A DNA stretch of 64,000 nucleotides from assembly GCA_022494885.1 (NCBI GenBank), contig JAGVSM010003730.1, positions 372,001 to 436,000 on the forward strand, given 5' to 3'. Shown piece after piece: positions 9,585 to 20,240 of the stretch. Each line of letters begins with the position of its first letter. Position 1 is the first letter of the stretch. Position numbers and translations under genes: made by a program. The stretch comes from Micrasema longulum. Taxonomy: Eukaryota; Arthropoda; Insecta; Trichoptera; Brachycentridae. The notes under the pieces are model-generated. The model did not search any database. It was given only the letters and a program-made list of their open reading frames with translations, and was not told the DNA's origin.

Positions 9585-9845
9585 ATAAATCTCGTGTACT
9601 ACTTTATGACCAAGTTCTTCTTCCTTCAAAAAACCATCCAAACCGCTTATGAACTGGTTGACAAAAATGGAAGGACAACTAGACTTGACAATTTGTTCCA
9701 GTCTGAAACTACCCTGCTGGAGAAGAAGGTTTTCTTGGGATTGAGGTGGAATTGAGGACGAAAGAGCTTCCAAAATCTTCAAATTGACCACTCTAGAGGG
9801 TTGAGAAGATTCAGAATACCATCTCAAGAGTCCTAAACATGTCGC
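9582..9845 (-). CDS. Unrecognised open frame next to MITE
   Basis: The minus strand is open from about 9845 to a stop at 9582: TCLGLLRWYSESSQPSR, VVNLKILEALSSSIPPQSQ and FVNQFISGLDGFLKEEELGH. Composition looks protein-like and unlike the surrounding LINE ends. There is no starting Met; a CAG that could be a splice acceptor (TTTGAGCAG) lies just upstream on the minus strand. It could be the last exon of a host gene, a pseudogene or a transposase piece; I cannot name a family. Confidence 0.3.
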   Translation of the reverse strand, partial: ATCLGLLRWYSESSQPSRVVNLKILEALSSSIPPQSQENLLLQQGSFRLEQIVKSSCPSIFVNQFISGLDGFLKEEELGHKVVHEIY

Positions 9846-10104
9846 TGCTCAAAATCAAAACGGCCACAGTTTGAAATATGACTTTTTTCAGTAAAGCCAA
9901 TCAATGTTTTTAATACAAGTTTTTGCATTTTTTATATTCTTACTTTTTATTTTCATGTTTTTAATATCTATTTTAATATTATTGTTTATTGTATTTTTAC
10001 TAGGTCGCTTCGTTAAATTTATTACTACCTACTGAGCCCTAGTGAGAATGTTGTAATTACTACTACTGTGGGCACAATCTTTTTCTCTCCGGCCCGATAT
10101 CATC

Positions 10105-10302
10105 TAGACAGAAAGTCGTGGCCTGACCAAATCCAACAAAGGCTTGAAGGTGGACCTGTGAAAAGTCAGAATACTCGGCGCGCGTGCATGAGAAGATGTA
10201 CGAATGTAAAAGAAGCGAGATCGGTATGCAAAGATAGAGCGACGTGGCGTTCTATCCCTCTGCCTACCCTTACGGAAAACAGCGTGATGGTTTGTTTGTT
10301 TA
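10105..10302 (+). mobile_element. RTE LINE 3' end
   Basis: Encodes KSWPDQIQQRLEGGPVKSQN, then RRACMRRCTNVKEARSVCKD and RATWRSI, followed by GTGATGGTTTGTTTGTTTAC: an RTE 3' end with a GTTT tail. Confidence 0.85.
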
Positions 10303-10574
10303 CTTTCAAAAATATTTTACTCTATATGTATTCAGAATACCAACCTTAGAGTCATGGACGACCGACGCGCGACGCTCAAGTTGTATAATAAAGAAAAAGT
10401 AAAATATTGCACAAAGAGTAAGTTTTGTGGCAAAAGTGCAACCATTGAAGCGTCACGATCTGTCATCATGACTTTCTAATATTTCCTTCTGTAAGAGAAA
10501 GTATTTCAAACGTGAATAATAAATCGTCAAGGTTGCATCCTTGAACCGTTCCTTTTTATAATCCTCATTTTAAA

Positions 10575-10815
10575 GCTAGGGTTTCCTAGGACAGAGGTGC
10601 CCGTATTTTAACGGCCGTAGTGAACGGTGATGCGGTGGATAACCGTCGTAACGGTGACTAGAGAGTGGTTTCCTAAGAAAACGGTGTTCTCAACACCATT
10701 TAACACCGTTTCCCTAGAAAACCACTCTCTAGTCGACGTTACGACGGCTATCCACCGCATCACCGTTCACTGCGGCCGTTAAGATACGGGCACCGCTGTC
10801 CTAGGAAACCCTAGC
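10575..10815. mobile_element. Near-perfect palindromic MITE flanked by TTAA
   Basis: The two arms (about 10575-10690 and 10702-10815) are almost exact inverted copies, starting GCTAGGGTTTCCTAGGACAG, with a short loop. TTAA lies at 10570-10573 and at 10816-10819, the left one followed by one extra A. GC-rich compared with its surroundings. Confidence 0.88.
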
Positions 10816-10837
10816 TTAACTCTTGTGTAGCTGTGAT

Positions 10838-11177
10838 GTCACACTAGAGTCCTTTAAATATAGCAACATATTACAACAGAGATGAAGAACATTTAAGAGA
10901 AGGTAATATAGAAGTCTAGGCATCTACGGGGCTTATGACCTGTCAATGGCTGGTTTAAGTGGCCACTTGACACACTGTGTAACATTCACCATTCTGCCCA
11001 TATTTGAACATCTATATTATTTTCATTCTTTCATCTGTTGATGTTTGTGGAGTTAAAGAGCTGAAACCTTTATTTATGCGGGTGAGATTCATCTAATTGA
11101 ATTATTTCACCTACATACTAGGGACCGCCTGAAAATGTTATTTTTACAATTTCTATACTTCTTCGTGGACCAGGTGG
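10838..11177 (+). repeat. FB1 repeat, extended copy
   Basis: Inner arm (CAACAGAGATGAAGAACATT), core (GACCTGTCAATGGCTGGTTT) and an extension not present in all copies: GAGCTGAAACCTTTATTTAT, GGTGAGATTCATC, then CGTGGACCAGGTGG. Confidence 0.75.
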
Positions 11178-11544
11178 ATTTATCAACAATATTTTGAGTT
11201 TGTCCAAATTTTTGCAGACAAGGAATTCAACTCCCTGGGGAGCTGTTTATATTAACATATTACAACAGAGATGAAGAACATTTAAGAGAAGGTAATATAG
11301 AAGTCTGGCATCTACAGGGCTTATGACCTGTCAATGGCTGGTTTAAGTGGCCACTTTACACACTGTGTAACATTCACCATGCTGCCCATATTTGAACATC
11401 TATATTCCTTCAATTCTTTCATCTGTTGATGTTTGTGAATGTTCTTCATCTCTGTTGTAATATGTTAATATAAACAGCTCCCCAGGGAGTTGAATCCAGT
11501 CCTTGTCTGCAAAAATTTGGACAAACTCAAAATATTGTCTTAAA
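11178..11544. mobile_element. FB1 foldback element with both arms
   Basis: Left arm 11178-11280 and right arm about 11440-11544 are inverted copies including CAATATTTTGAGTTTGTCCA and CTCCCTGGGGAGCTG. The core between them carries GTCAATGGCTGGTTTAAGTG. This is the clearest symmetric copy of the family. Confidence 0.85.
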
Positions 11545-12165
11545 ATATAGCTTAGATTAGAATGACATTTGTCAGAAAAAGTGACGACATAACTTTGTTG
11601 TAACGTCAAAAGAGTTATTTATATTGACACACGAAAAATCATTAGTATCTGGCGTGTTTATTTAATTTTTAAAACAATGCTGGACACGTAAATCAACATA
11701 AATATATAAAATCAGCTTTGTAGTAACGTCTAAGGAATTATGCATGTTAATTTATGTTTTAAATACAATGCTTGACATAAAAATCAACATTAATGTATAA
11801 AATCAGCTTTAAAACTAAAATAAACTTTATGATTAACGAAGTTCTTACAAGGTTACATAATTTGGAAAAAACGTTAGTGATGGACAAATTGATCAATGTA
11901 AATTGATCGAATAAAAAAATAATTCATTAGATGTTGTTCATGAAAAAAGTATAAATGTCTTATTTTTTGGTGAATAATTGTGTTCAACACACTATAATAG
12001 GCTTGTTTTTGCGTTTTTATATCAATTTTCGGAAACAGAGTTTTATGATTGCATGAAATAACTGATAAAATCGATTTGATCAGTGATCTATAATTTCGCA
12101 TCACTAATGACATTTGTTTGACAGCTGTTATTCTAATCAAGTTATATTTTAAGGACTATTGTCTA
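11536..12165 (+). mobile_element. MITE-A, full-length copy
   Basis: About 630 bp bounded by inverted ends: TTAAAATATAGCTTAGATTA at the left and its inverted form TAATCAAGTTATATTTTAAG near the right. Partial copies at 5067-5480 and 26012-26473. No coding potential. Confidence 0.8.
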
Positions 12166-12528
12166 CATAGGACCCAAGACTTGATATATCTCCCGCATTT
12201 TTTAAATGATGAACTCGTATTTTTTGTAAGCTTCAAATGCAAAAAAAGCAAGGTCCTATTGGGTGCGGACAGGGGTATGATGATGATGATGATACGCATT
12301 CCCAATATTATTCCGCCAATTTTTAACGGAATTATTATGTACCTGCTCTGACAAAGATTGTTCTAATTATTCGTGCACAAAAGCGTAGTAATAGCTACTT
12401 ATTTTTTATGTCAATTTGGAAAGTGTCTCAAATGGCGAAAATCGGACGCCTATCGATGGAAATCTGTAATCTGCCAGTCGCGGGTCGAGTCGATAGTCGG
12501 GTCCGGCCGGGTCCTTCACGCGCACAAA

Positions 12529-12652
12529 ATGCTGACGCTGCGAGTCTCATTATTCATTTTTGTAACTAATTTGGGGTTAGGGTCCTGCGTAGTTCAGAAG
12601 GTTTGCCGCGCCGATGACCAAAAGTGCGCTGCAGTCGACTTTTGGGGTTGCC
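12529..12652 (+). CDS. Candidate first coding exon, signal peptide, Cys-rich
   Basis: ATG in good context (CACAAAATG) starts MLTLRVSLFIFVTNLGLGS, a typical signal peptide, followed by CVVQKVCRADDQKCAA and VDFWGC with five cysteines in about 22 residues. The frame meets a donor GTAAGT at 12653 in phase 1 (41 codons plus one base). Upstream 12400-12528 is relatively GC-rich and TE-free, as expected for a 5' UTR or promoter. I see no TATA box. No family recognised; probably the start of a secreted protein whose further exons are not identified. The frame is also open upstream to 12373. Confidence 0.5.
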
Positions 12653-12698
12653 GTAAGTAAAAAACTTATATTTCTAAGCAAATTACAGACGAACAATT

Positions 12699-12907
12699 AT
12701 CACGCGTTTCCCCCGTAAATACTTACAGATAGGTAGCTCGCTTCCTCTACGTTCATACATCTTCTCATGCACGCGTGCTGATTATTCCGACTTTTGTCAT
12801 ATCCACATTTAAGAATTTGTTGAGTTAAGTAATGCCATATCTCGGTCTTCTTCGTTCTCTGCATCCCATCGACATTTGCATCGTACACCTTTTAGCCGTT
12901 CTTTAGG
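12699..12907 (-). mobile_element. RTE LINE 3' fragment
   Basis: Decayed minus-strand copy with RRACMRRCMNVEEAS in order. 5'-truncated. Confidence 0.78.
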
Positions 12908-12947
12908 TAGACACCTCTCATTCACTGTGGACACAATAGACATTCAC

Positions 12948-13196
12948 TCTAAAAGGGTGAATTCACCGCGATTCTCTCTTGCGTAATACGTAATCGAGAA
13001 TCAAGGGCGAGTCGAGAGTCTGGCGAAGTGCACGCGATTTACGAATGTATTTTTCAATTCGCGTGAGGCTTGTAGACGCGATGTTTTGGTGCATGGCACA
13101 GATATATTAATCTATTCAGTGGTGCCTAGTATCTCGCTAACGCGTGAATGAATTCGCGCGAAACGTTTCGCAGTGAATTCGCCCCCTTTTGGACAA
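12948..13196. mobile_element. Candidate MITE with 25-bp inverted ends
   Basis: CTAAAAGGGTGAATTCACCG at the left and CAGTGAATTCGCCCCCTTTT at the right are imperfect inverted copies. The interior is CG-rich for this window. Confidence 0.55.
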
Positions 13197-13847
13197 GCTC
13201 TTAAGCAATTGAAACGAATGAACTTTTTACAAATGTTTTAGTGAATGCTTGGAAACACTTTTCAATTTATGTATGTTTTCCTCACCCCGTTATAATTAAT
13301 TCCATTATCATACCCCAATGGTGCAAAGAGCGTTTCTGCTTTCTTTAATACAAGTTCTATACTCGTGCTCTTTCTTATACAGTTAAACAGATTTGTTGTT
13401 GTATTTACATTACTTTCATTAGTTTAATTATTCTTCGCATAGTATTTTTTACATTATAATCCTGTTTATTTAGACAAACGTTACTTCCCAAATCCGGTGT
13501 CAGAATGTCAATTTGAAAATAGCAAAAAATACAACTTCATAATAAAAAAAAAGAGATGTATGAAGTCTTGCATACTGCGTAGACTCGTGTTATATATTAT
13601 ATCATAGCAACACAAGAGTTGAAAATACTTACGATAATGCAATCGATCTCATTATTTTTTATGTGTCAACATATTATATACTTCATTGTTATTGATAAAT
13701 AAAACGTAATTAGCTACCCACTAAAATTTTAGGTAATCAAAGCATTTAGCTTGATTTCCAGGGGGAAAAACAGAAAAAATTGAATATCTCTAAAACAGTG
13801 AACATTTTACAAAACATGATTGGCTTTTGTATTACAGGCCTAATGCT

Positions 13848-14428
13848 CAATCACAAATAACTTTCGACGTGCTAAAAAAACATGCTTAGAATTTGAGCGA
13901 TCACAATGAACAATAATGAACATGCTTAAGTTTTAGAGGTCATAAGTCGACGCGTGTGTTATCTCTAAGTCAACGCTCGTGTCGGTTTGTTTTTTGTTTT
14001 CCAAGTAAATAAATCCAGTTCACTGGCAAAAAATCAGGGTTTACTATTAAAAATAATACATTATATTACATTTGCAAAATAGTAGGAGTATCTAATACAA
14101 AAAAGTGAAAATTTAATTACAATTACTATGACGACTACTTTTCTTAACATTTGGCTTGCCAACCGCCAGCTAAATGCAATAAAAAGCATGATAAATAATA
14201 AATAAATAAATAAAAATAGCAGTTTTGTAATATTTTCCATATTTACGCCGGCAAAATTCAAATATGTGATTGCGCAGCAGGATTATACGTCGCAAAACGT
14301 AAATATTTCGACATTTAATATTAGGTGTTCACAAATGTTCTATTGTGATCGCAAATACGATAAGCAACGTGAGAAGATGTTATCACGTCGCTTATTAGCA
14401 CGTCGATAGTTATTTGTGATTAAACTAC
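13848..14428. mobile_element. MITE with about 30-bp inverted ends
   Basis: Left end AATCACAAATAACTTTCGAC GTGCTAA and right end inverted with one mismatch (TTAGCACGTCGATAGTTATT). Interior noncoding. From 13200 to 13847 I see no gene. Confidence 0.75.
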
Positions 14429-14467
14429 TGAGCGTGTTCTAAAAACATTTTTTTAAAATCATAACTG

Positions 14468-14847
14468 GAGGTAAAATTAGCAGTTCACAATGGAGTCCTG
14501 ATCCCAACTCTAATGTATGGGAGTGAAATATGGACTTCGAAAAACAGGGAAAAAAGTAAGCTAAATGCTGTTGAAATGCGATCTCTCAGGCGAATTCGTG
14601 GTAAAACTATTTACGGTAGGTGCACAAATATTGAAAACCGTACATGATGTAAAGCTGAGACAGGCATTATCAACAAAATCAAGAAAGGAGCTCTGTGTTG
14701 ATTTGGACATGTAGAGTGAATGGACAGCGAAAGAACGGCTAAAAATATTTAAGGAAGCGAGATGTGTAAGCAAAAATAGAGTGATGTGGCGTTCTATCCT
14801 CTCTGCCTTCCCTTACGGGAAAACTGCGTGATGATTTATTTGTGTCT
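14468..14847 (+). mobile_element. RTE LINE 3' end
   Basis: Decayed RTE C-terminal region with GSEIWTSKNREKSKLNAVEM, RSLRR and IINKIKKGALC in order, then TGGCGTTCTATCCTCTCTGC and GTGATGATTTATTTGTG. The tail unit differs from that of other copies. Confidence 0.85.
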
Positions 14848-14867
14848 GGCCACCTACATAATAAATA

Positions 14868-15530
14868 TATGTATATTTATTTATTTTGTTATTATTTATT
14901 AGATATACGGCCTAAGCCAATTACAACAGTTACATGAAGAAACATAAATGCAAGAAACTGAACAAAAAGAACATAAAACTATTTATCAAAGACAAACAAG
15001 GTCAAAACAATAATGGTATACAATATATTCATAAAAACGAAAGGCATAAGACTTCGAGCTAAACCATGCTAATCCAACTTCATCCCACTCTGTTTAATCT
15101 CGTAGAGATCTACAAAAACACGTAACATCTATCCCAAAGAATTCCAAGTCGTGTGATGAATTGACTAATCTACACATTCTGGACATTGGGGCATAAAAAC
15201 AAAAGTTGCTCTTAGGAGATTTAATAAATAGCATATTGTGATTTCTGGTGACACGGTTGGGAACATGAAAAAAAAAATGCTTGCAACAGAGATGGGACAT
15301 CACTTAAAGCATTGTGTATTTTAAAAATACATATAAGGTCCATTTCAGTTCTATGTCTTGATATGGTCAATTTGAGTTTTGTAGAATGGAGACCAAATAG
15401 GAGAAGCGTATTCTAGATGGGGTCGAACTAGTGAGGAATAAAGCTTTCTAATGGTATTAATATTTTTGAAGTCCGTCGTCATTCTATTGATAAAACCAAA
15501 AAGTTTAAGAAATTTGTTTACATATTATTA
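14868..15530 (-). mobile_element. Jockey-group LINE (family J2) 3' end
   Basis: Starts at the left with an ATTTATTTATTT tail. The minus strand ends with FHVPNRVTRNHNMLFIKSPK, SNFCFYAPMSRMCRLVNSS and HDLEFFGIDV, the end of ORF2, as in the + copy at 18557-18990. Further upstream, sequence for the ExSSVIWSPYY-type region is present with stops. Confidence 0.82.
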
Positions 15531-15867
15531 CACGTCACGTCTTTTAAACGTATCATAAGGCGAGATAAATTATTTCTACTGGCAACTGGAAAAATCTCAA
15601 ATGTCAGATTATAATGGTCCAGCAGATTTCTGTTTATCTCCCATTGTTTTATATTTATGTTTACGTATGTACAAACTACAAACTGCTACAAACTGATTAC
15701 CGATTAAAATGTATGGGAGACGAAGCCAAATAATGTCCAAGTTTTAAGTGAAATTCCGAACGCTGTGTTCTGTTAGCGATGGGACGTCGCGCCGTGCACA
15801 TGTGCGTCAGAAATTAATTCTAAATTGAAACTTCCCGAGTGTTCCTGAGCTTAATAAAATCGTTAAA

Positions 15868-15940
15868 ATGGCTCAGAAAACAATGTTTTTCGTGTTGTTT
15901 GCTGTGTATTTAGCGGCTTTTGCGCACGCTGACACAACTG
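15868..15940 (+). CDS. Candidate first coding exon, signal peptide
   Basis: ATG at 15868 in a strong context (GTTAAAATGGCT) encodes MAQKTMFFVLFAVYLAAFAH then ADTT: charged start, hydrophobic core, small residues and an Ala cleavage site, a textbook signal peptide. The frame runs into GTACGT at 15941 in phase 1. The 170 bases upstream are TE-free and GC-richer, suitable for a 5' UTR. The exon is probably the start of a small secreted protein on the + strand; its second exon is not identified. Its phase equals that of the exon at 12529-12652. Confidence 0.62.
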
Positions 15941-16021
15941 GTACGTAAAATATTCATATTATTATTAAATACAAATCTGTTTTATATTTTGATGCTGCCT
16001 CAGCCAAATCCTGTAGTAACA

Positions 16022-16095
16022 ACAACAAACCACCACGCCGTTTCCCCGTAAAGTTAGGCAGAGAGGATAGATCGCCACATCACTCTATCTTTATT
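16022..16095 (-). mobile_element. RTE LINE, extreme 3' end (left part of a split copy)
   Basis: ACAAACCACCACGCCGTTTC and AGAGAGGATAGATCGCCACA, the inverted RTE 3' end, ending at CACTCTATCTTT. The rest of the same copy continues at 16612. Confidence 0.82.
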
Positions 16096-16611
16096 TACAT
16101 ACATGAGTTTATTGTACATTATTTGAGACAAATCCCAACTCCATGGGACTAAAAGTCCTGTGTTGACATGGGACTAGCAATTAGTTGACACAGACACATG
16201 AGTATATCACCACAAATATAGGATTGGAAACATAAAAAATATATTTTAAAAAAAATACATTTATATGGCACATCAATTTGGTAAATAGTAAACTCAAGCA
16301 TTCAGAAAATCTTCAAGGAGTTTCCCACTCAAATCCTCTCCCACTAAGGAAAATCCAGTCCTTAAATACTTTCTTGAAGATAGTTTTTGTCCTTGAGAGC
16401 TTAATACGCTCTTCCAAAATACTGAACACTGTGCGATAAATGAGAGATGTCTCTGAGCAAAAGTCGTACGGGTTTTGTGTATGACATTATTCATGCTCTG
16501 GGAAAACCTCGTACGGACGTTTTGCTGAGACCTCTCCCCACTGTTCGACCAGAAGTGTGTAAGTGCTTCTTTTAGGTACAGTTGTCTCATATCCAGCACC
16601 TTTGCATACAT
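16096..16611 (-). mobile_element. LINE 3' end inserted in an RTE copy
   Basis: Between the two RTE parts. The minus strand has a C-terminal LINE-like frame (NVIHKTRTTFAQRHLSFIAQ, then KYLRTGFSLVGEDLSGK and LLEDFLNA). Because it lies in frame with the RTE, an artificial fused open frame results at 16487-16954. The exact clade is unclear. Confidence 0.65.
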
Positions 16612-17130
16612 ATCTCGCTTCATCTACATTTATACATCTTCTCATGCACGCACGCCGATTATTCCAGCTCTTGACATGTCCATCTTCAAGTATTTGATTG
16701 ACTCGACCGAGCCATGCCTTTCTCGGTCTTCCTCGTTTTCTGCATCCATGAACATTCGCATCGTAGATCCTTTTAGCCGTTCTTTCGCTGTCCATTCGTT
16801 CTACATGTCCAAACCAGCGCAGAGCTCCTTTCTTGATTTTGTCGATAATGCTTGTCTCAGCCTTACACAGTTCACGGATCTCGACATTTGTGCACTTATC
16901 ATACTTACATAGTTTTACCACACATTCTCCTGAAGGATTGCATTTCGACAGCATTCAACCTACTTTCATCATCTTTTTTTTTAAATTCCATACTTCGCTC
17001 CCATACATTAAAGTTGGCACTAGAACTCCATTGTGAACTGCTAGTTTTACCTCCTGCGATAAACATTTGCGTGCTAAAGTAGATTTCAGTGCACCGTTTA
17101 CCCTGTTCCTGGCGCACTCAAGACGTACGT
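16612..17130 (-). mobile_element. RTE LINE C-terminal region (right part of a split copy)
   Basis: The minus strand reads NVEIRELCKAETSIIDKIKK, GALRWFGHVERMDSERTAKR and GRPRKAWLGRVNQILEDGH, then RRACMRRCINVDEARYVCK. Joined with 16022-16095 it gives a normal RTE 3' end. Confidence 0.87.
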
Positions 17131-17749
17131 ATTATAATAAGAAAAAAATACATGGAAGAGACTCGTGTTAAAGTAGTAGGAGAATCCTGCTCCGGAAAAC
17201 CCCTTCAGATACATGTATCATTCCATGGAACATCAACATCCAGAGCGATGTTGTTCAGCGTAGCGATAGCCCTTCCAACAGGCATAACCGTGAGGAGTGC
17301 CTCTGTGCACACTTACACACTTAGGTAATAGATTTTTCTGGATCATGTCTACTCTGCCTAACTGGGTACAACCTGTTTTAAGGCAGACATTTTTATGCAA
17401 AAATAAACAATTACATTACCATTTTTCGGGAGCAGTGCTCGTGTATATCGGAATTTATTTTATTTTTTATTTTATTAACATATTTGGCTTAATATTTTAA
17501 TTTTTTTTAAAAAACATGAATTTCCTTATACCCAAAATTTATATAAAAAAAAATTAAACCAAAAATTATTCAAGATTTATATTTAAAAAATTAACCTAAA
17601 AATTATACAGCATATTCCGTAGAAAGTTTAAATAATAAAACATTCTACAGTAAAACAACAAGAAAATCATAAGTACTGTTTCACACAGCTAGGGAAAGTG
17701 AACAAAAAACTGTAAATATATATATGTATTATGAAATGCTTGAATAAAT

Positions 17750-18310
17750 AAATATAATTACCATTCACCATCTTTGAAAAAGCTCAAAAGGTTTGTTCTA
17801 TAGGAACAATACGCTACACTAAATATATCGGATACGTGAGAATAACTATTGCCGAGTTCATGAAGTCTATTTAATACGGCATTACAAGTATACACTGTCC
17901 GTGAATTGTTCCTACAAAACGGTGGCACCTGTCTAGTCATTCTTCCAGGCACCCTGAAGTTGATGAGAGATAATAATTCGGGGCAATCCCATATTGAATT
18001 TACAATTTTGAATAAATTTAAAAGGTCTATAATTTTTCTTCTATCGTTAAGTTTTAAAAAATTTAATGTTTTTAGTAAAAAATCGGAATATGAAACAATC
18101 CATGCTGACGCTGTCTTGGGTAATTATCAGGAACGTACAAACCAATGCTCATCAGAATCTCAGGATTATCGACCATACCGCGCAACGATTGATAAAAATG
18201 TGTAGTCAAATACACATTCCTTCTAGTCTCTAAACTGTTGTAGCCGAGCATACCCTGGGGAGACTCGGTCAGGTAGAGCCGAAGATAATACCCGCACTCT
18301 CTCGTGTGAG
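17750..18310 (-). mobile_element. Jockey/CR1-group LINE, C-terminal end
   Basis: The minus strand has RVPGRMTRQVPPFCRNNSRT, YTCNAVLNRLHEL and FSVAYCSYRTNLLSFF, matching the PxRxTR...FxxPxxRTxY...NxL arrangement at the end of such ORFs. 17131-17749 contains no gene that I recognise. Confidence 0.65.
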
Positions 18311-18556
18311 GAATTTCACGGCCTGCTTGTGTTTATGAGATTGCATTATAAACATGTTATTGCAAAGACCTAACCACGTACCCCAATTCGTATAAAAAGG
18401 TCCTCGAATAATGTCACTTTACCAATCTGTATGTCATCAGAGGTCAAGTTAATCGTCATATAAATAAAATAATTCGTACAATTATTATGTTATGTGTGTC
18501 AAATGAGGTCTCAGTGGTAGGTAAAACTGGAAAATAAGTTTTTACAGATTAAGGTG

Positions 18557-18990
18557 TATTACATTCGGGATGCATATTTATTTATTTACATTTCTTTTCA
18601 TGTTCCCAACCGTGTCACTAGAAGTCAAAATCTGCTATTTATAAAATCTTCTAAGAGCAACTTTGGTTTTTATGCCCCAATGTCCAGAATGTGTAGATTA
18701 GTCAATTCATCACACGACTTGGAATTTTTTGGTATAGATCTTCCGGCTTTTCGTAGATCTCTTCGCGACTAAACAGTGTGGGATGAAGTTGGATTGGCAT
18801 GGTTAAGCTCAAAGTTGTAGGTCTTTCGTTTTTTTTAATATATTGTATACTATTATTGTTTTGCCCTTGTTTGTCTTTGCTAAATAGTTTTATGTTCTTT
18901 TTGTTCAGTTTCTTGCATTTACGTTTCTTCATGTAGCTGTTGTAATTGGCTTAGGCCGTATATATATAATAAATAAATAAATAAATATAC
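18557..18990 (+). mobile_element. Jockey-group LINE (family J2) 3' end
   Basis: Ends ORF2 with FHVPNRVTRSQNLLFIKSSK, SNFGFYAPMSRMCRLVNSSH and FFGIDLPAFRRSLRD at the stop, followed by a 3' UTR with GCTTAGGCCGTATATATATA and an AATAAATAAATA tail (18967-18988). Confidence 0.85.
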
Positions 18991-19139
18991 GCCCAATGGG
19001 TATTTTTAAGGACATATGTATACAGATAAAATTATTATAAAATAAAGTAGAAAGACACAATGGTATATAGTAGACTCGGTGGGAGTGGAAGCGGGAGAGA
19101 GGTGTTTATAATTGAATTTGAATCAGTGATCGTTTGAAA

Positions 19140-19740
19140 GAAGACAACTTGTTATCACAAAAGCCAAGACTGGTATGTTTGTTGGTAGACCTGAGAATTT
19201 TGTGCGTAGGGGAATGAAAACCATAGTTAGTTCTATGGTTATCGGTATGAAAGAGTAAGTTTTGTCTGACGTTTCTAGTTGAGATATTTCATTTTATCGA
19301 GCTCAGTAGATCAGGCGCATCAAAGAGTGAGTTGAGAATTTTTAATAGGACTAGAGGGTCAGATTTATTTCGACGGTCTTGAAGAGAAGATATATTTAAG
19401 GTAGTTTCTAACTCATTATACGTATATTGGTCTCTGGATAAGCCCAACCTCCAGCCTATCTTTCTCAAAAATCGATGTTGAACTGATTCAATATTCCTGG
19501 TGTGAACATCATAATATGGAGACCAGATAACAGAGGAATACTCTAGGTGCGAGCGAACTAGGGAACAGAAGAGAGCTTTAAGGATATTTATATTTTTGAA
19601 GTCAGTTGTGCTTCTGTTAATAAATCCAAGGAGTTTTAAGGATTTATTGATAACATGTTCAATATGAATTGTAAAAGAAATTTTAGTGTCAAGTATAATA
19701 CCTAAATCTCGTATACTAGACACAGATGATATACATATAT
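19140..19740 (-). mobile_element. Jockey-group LINE (family J1), C-terminal ORF2
   Basis: Open on the minus strand from 19723 to 19289: SSIRDLGIILDTKISFTIHI, INKSLKLLGFINRST, SHLEYSSVIWSPYYDVHT, HRFLRKIGWRLG and TLNISSLQDRRN. The stretch after the stop keeps RNVRQNLLFHTDNHRTNYGF in another frame. Sister fragments: 980-1230, 19849-19950, 31625-31702. Confidence 0.87.
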
Positions 19741-19764
19741 ATATATCTTGATCGTATTTGTTAA

Positions 19765-19835
19765 ATGAAGGTAAGATGATCAGTCTTAAGCTTCAGGGAC
19801 TGTGAAATATTGTAGTGTAAAATCATCCTTTTAAA
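19765..19835 (-). mobile_element. SINE-A fragment
   Basis: GGTAAGATGATCAGTCTTAA and GGGACTGTGAAATATTGTAG match the inverted SINE-A body. Head and tail missing. Confidence 0.7.
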
Positions 19836-19848
19836 TAAATATCTGCGC

Positions 19849-19950
19849 ATAGGGGAATGAAAACCATAGTTAGTTCTATGGTTATCGGTATGAAAGAGTA
19901 AGTTTTGTCTGAGGCTTCTAGTTGGGATATTTCATTCTATTGTTGTCAGG
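19849..19950 (-). repeat. Duplicate 100-bp piece of LINE J1
   Basis: Near-identical to 19200-19300 (GGGGAATGAAAACCATAGTT, GGTTATCGGTATGAAAGAGT). A second J1 fragment lies only 650 bp from the first. Confidence 0.85.
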
Positions 19951-19977
19951 TCAGTAGTTCTGGCGCATTCTTTGTAT

Positions 19978-20240
19978 TAGAAACGAAACCTTCCTTTCCC
20001 CTAAATTCTCCCATATCTCAACAATCTCCAATGTCTATATTGTCCATGCGATGATATTTCTTCACGGAGTATCGAACATCTGTTATTTCAGTGCCCATTT
20101 TTCAGTTTACAACGCCATAATCTTGAAGCAGAATGCAGGAAAGATGGAATATCCTTAACAGATATCCACACTGTAGTTAAAAGTAGTTATCACGCGCCAT
20201 TGTTCTTGAACTTTGCAACAATGGTGATTGGACTCATAAA
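19978..20240 (+). mobile_element. LINE end with Cys/His zinc-knuckle motif
   Basis: Reads CLYCPCDDISSRSIEHLLFQ, then CPFFSLQRHNLEAECRKDGI and FLNFATMVIGLIK. The CxxC...EHLLFxCPxF motif is typical of the region after RNase H in R1/I-group LINEs. 20241-20540 has nothing I recognise. Confidence 0.75.

Noticed and set aside
16487..16954. 155-codon gene on the minus strand
   Set aside because: Artificial fusion of RTE coding end with a nested LINE.
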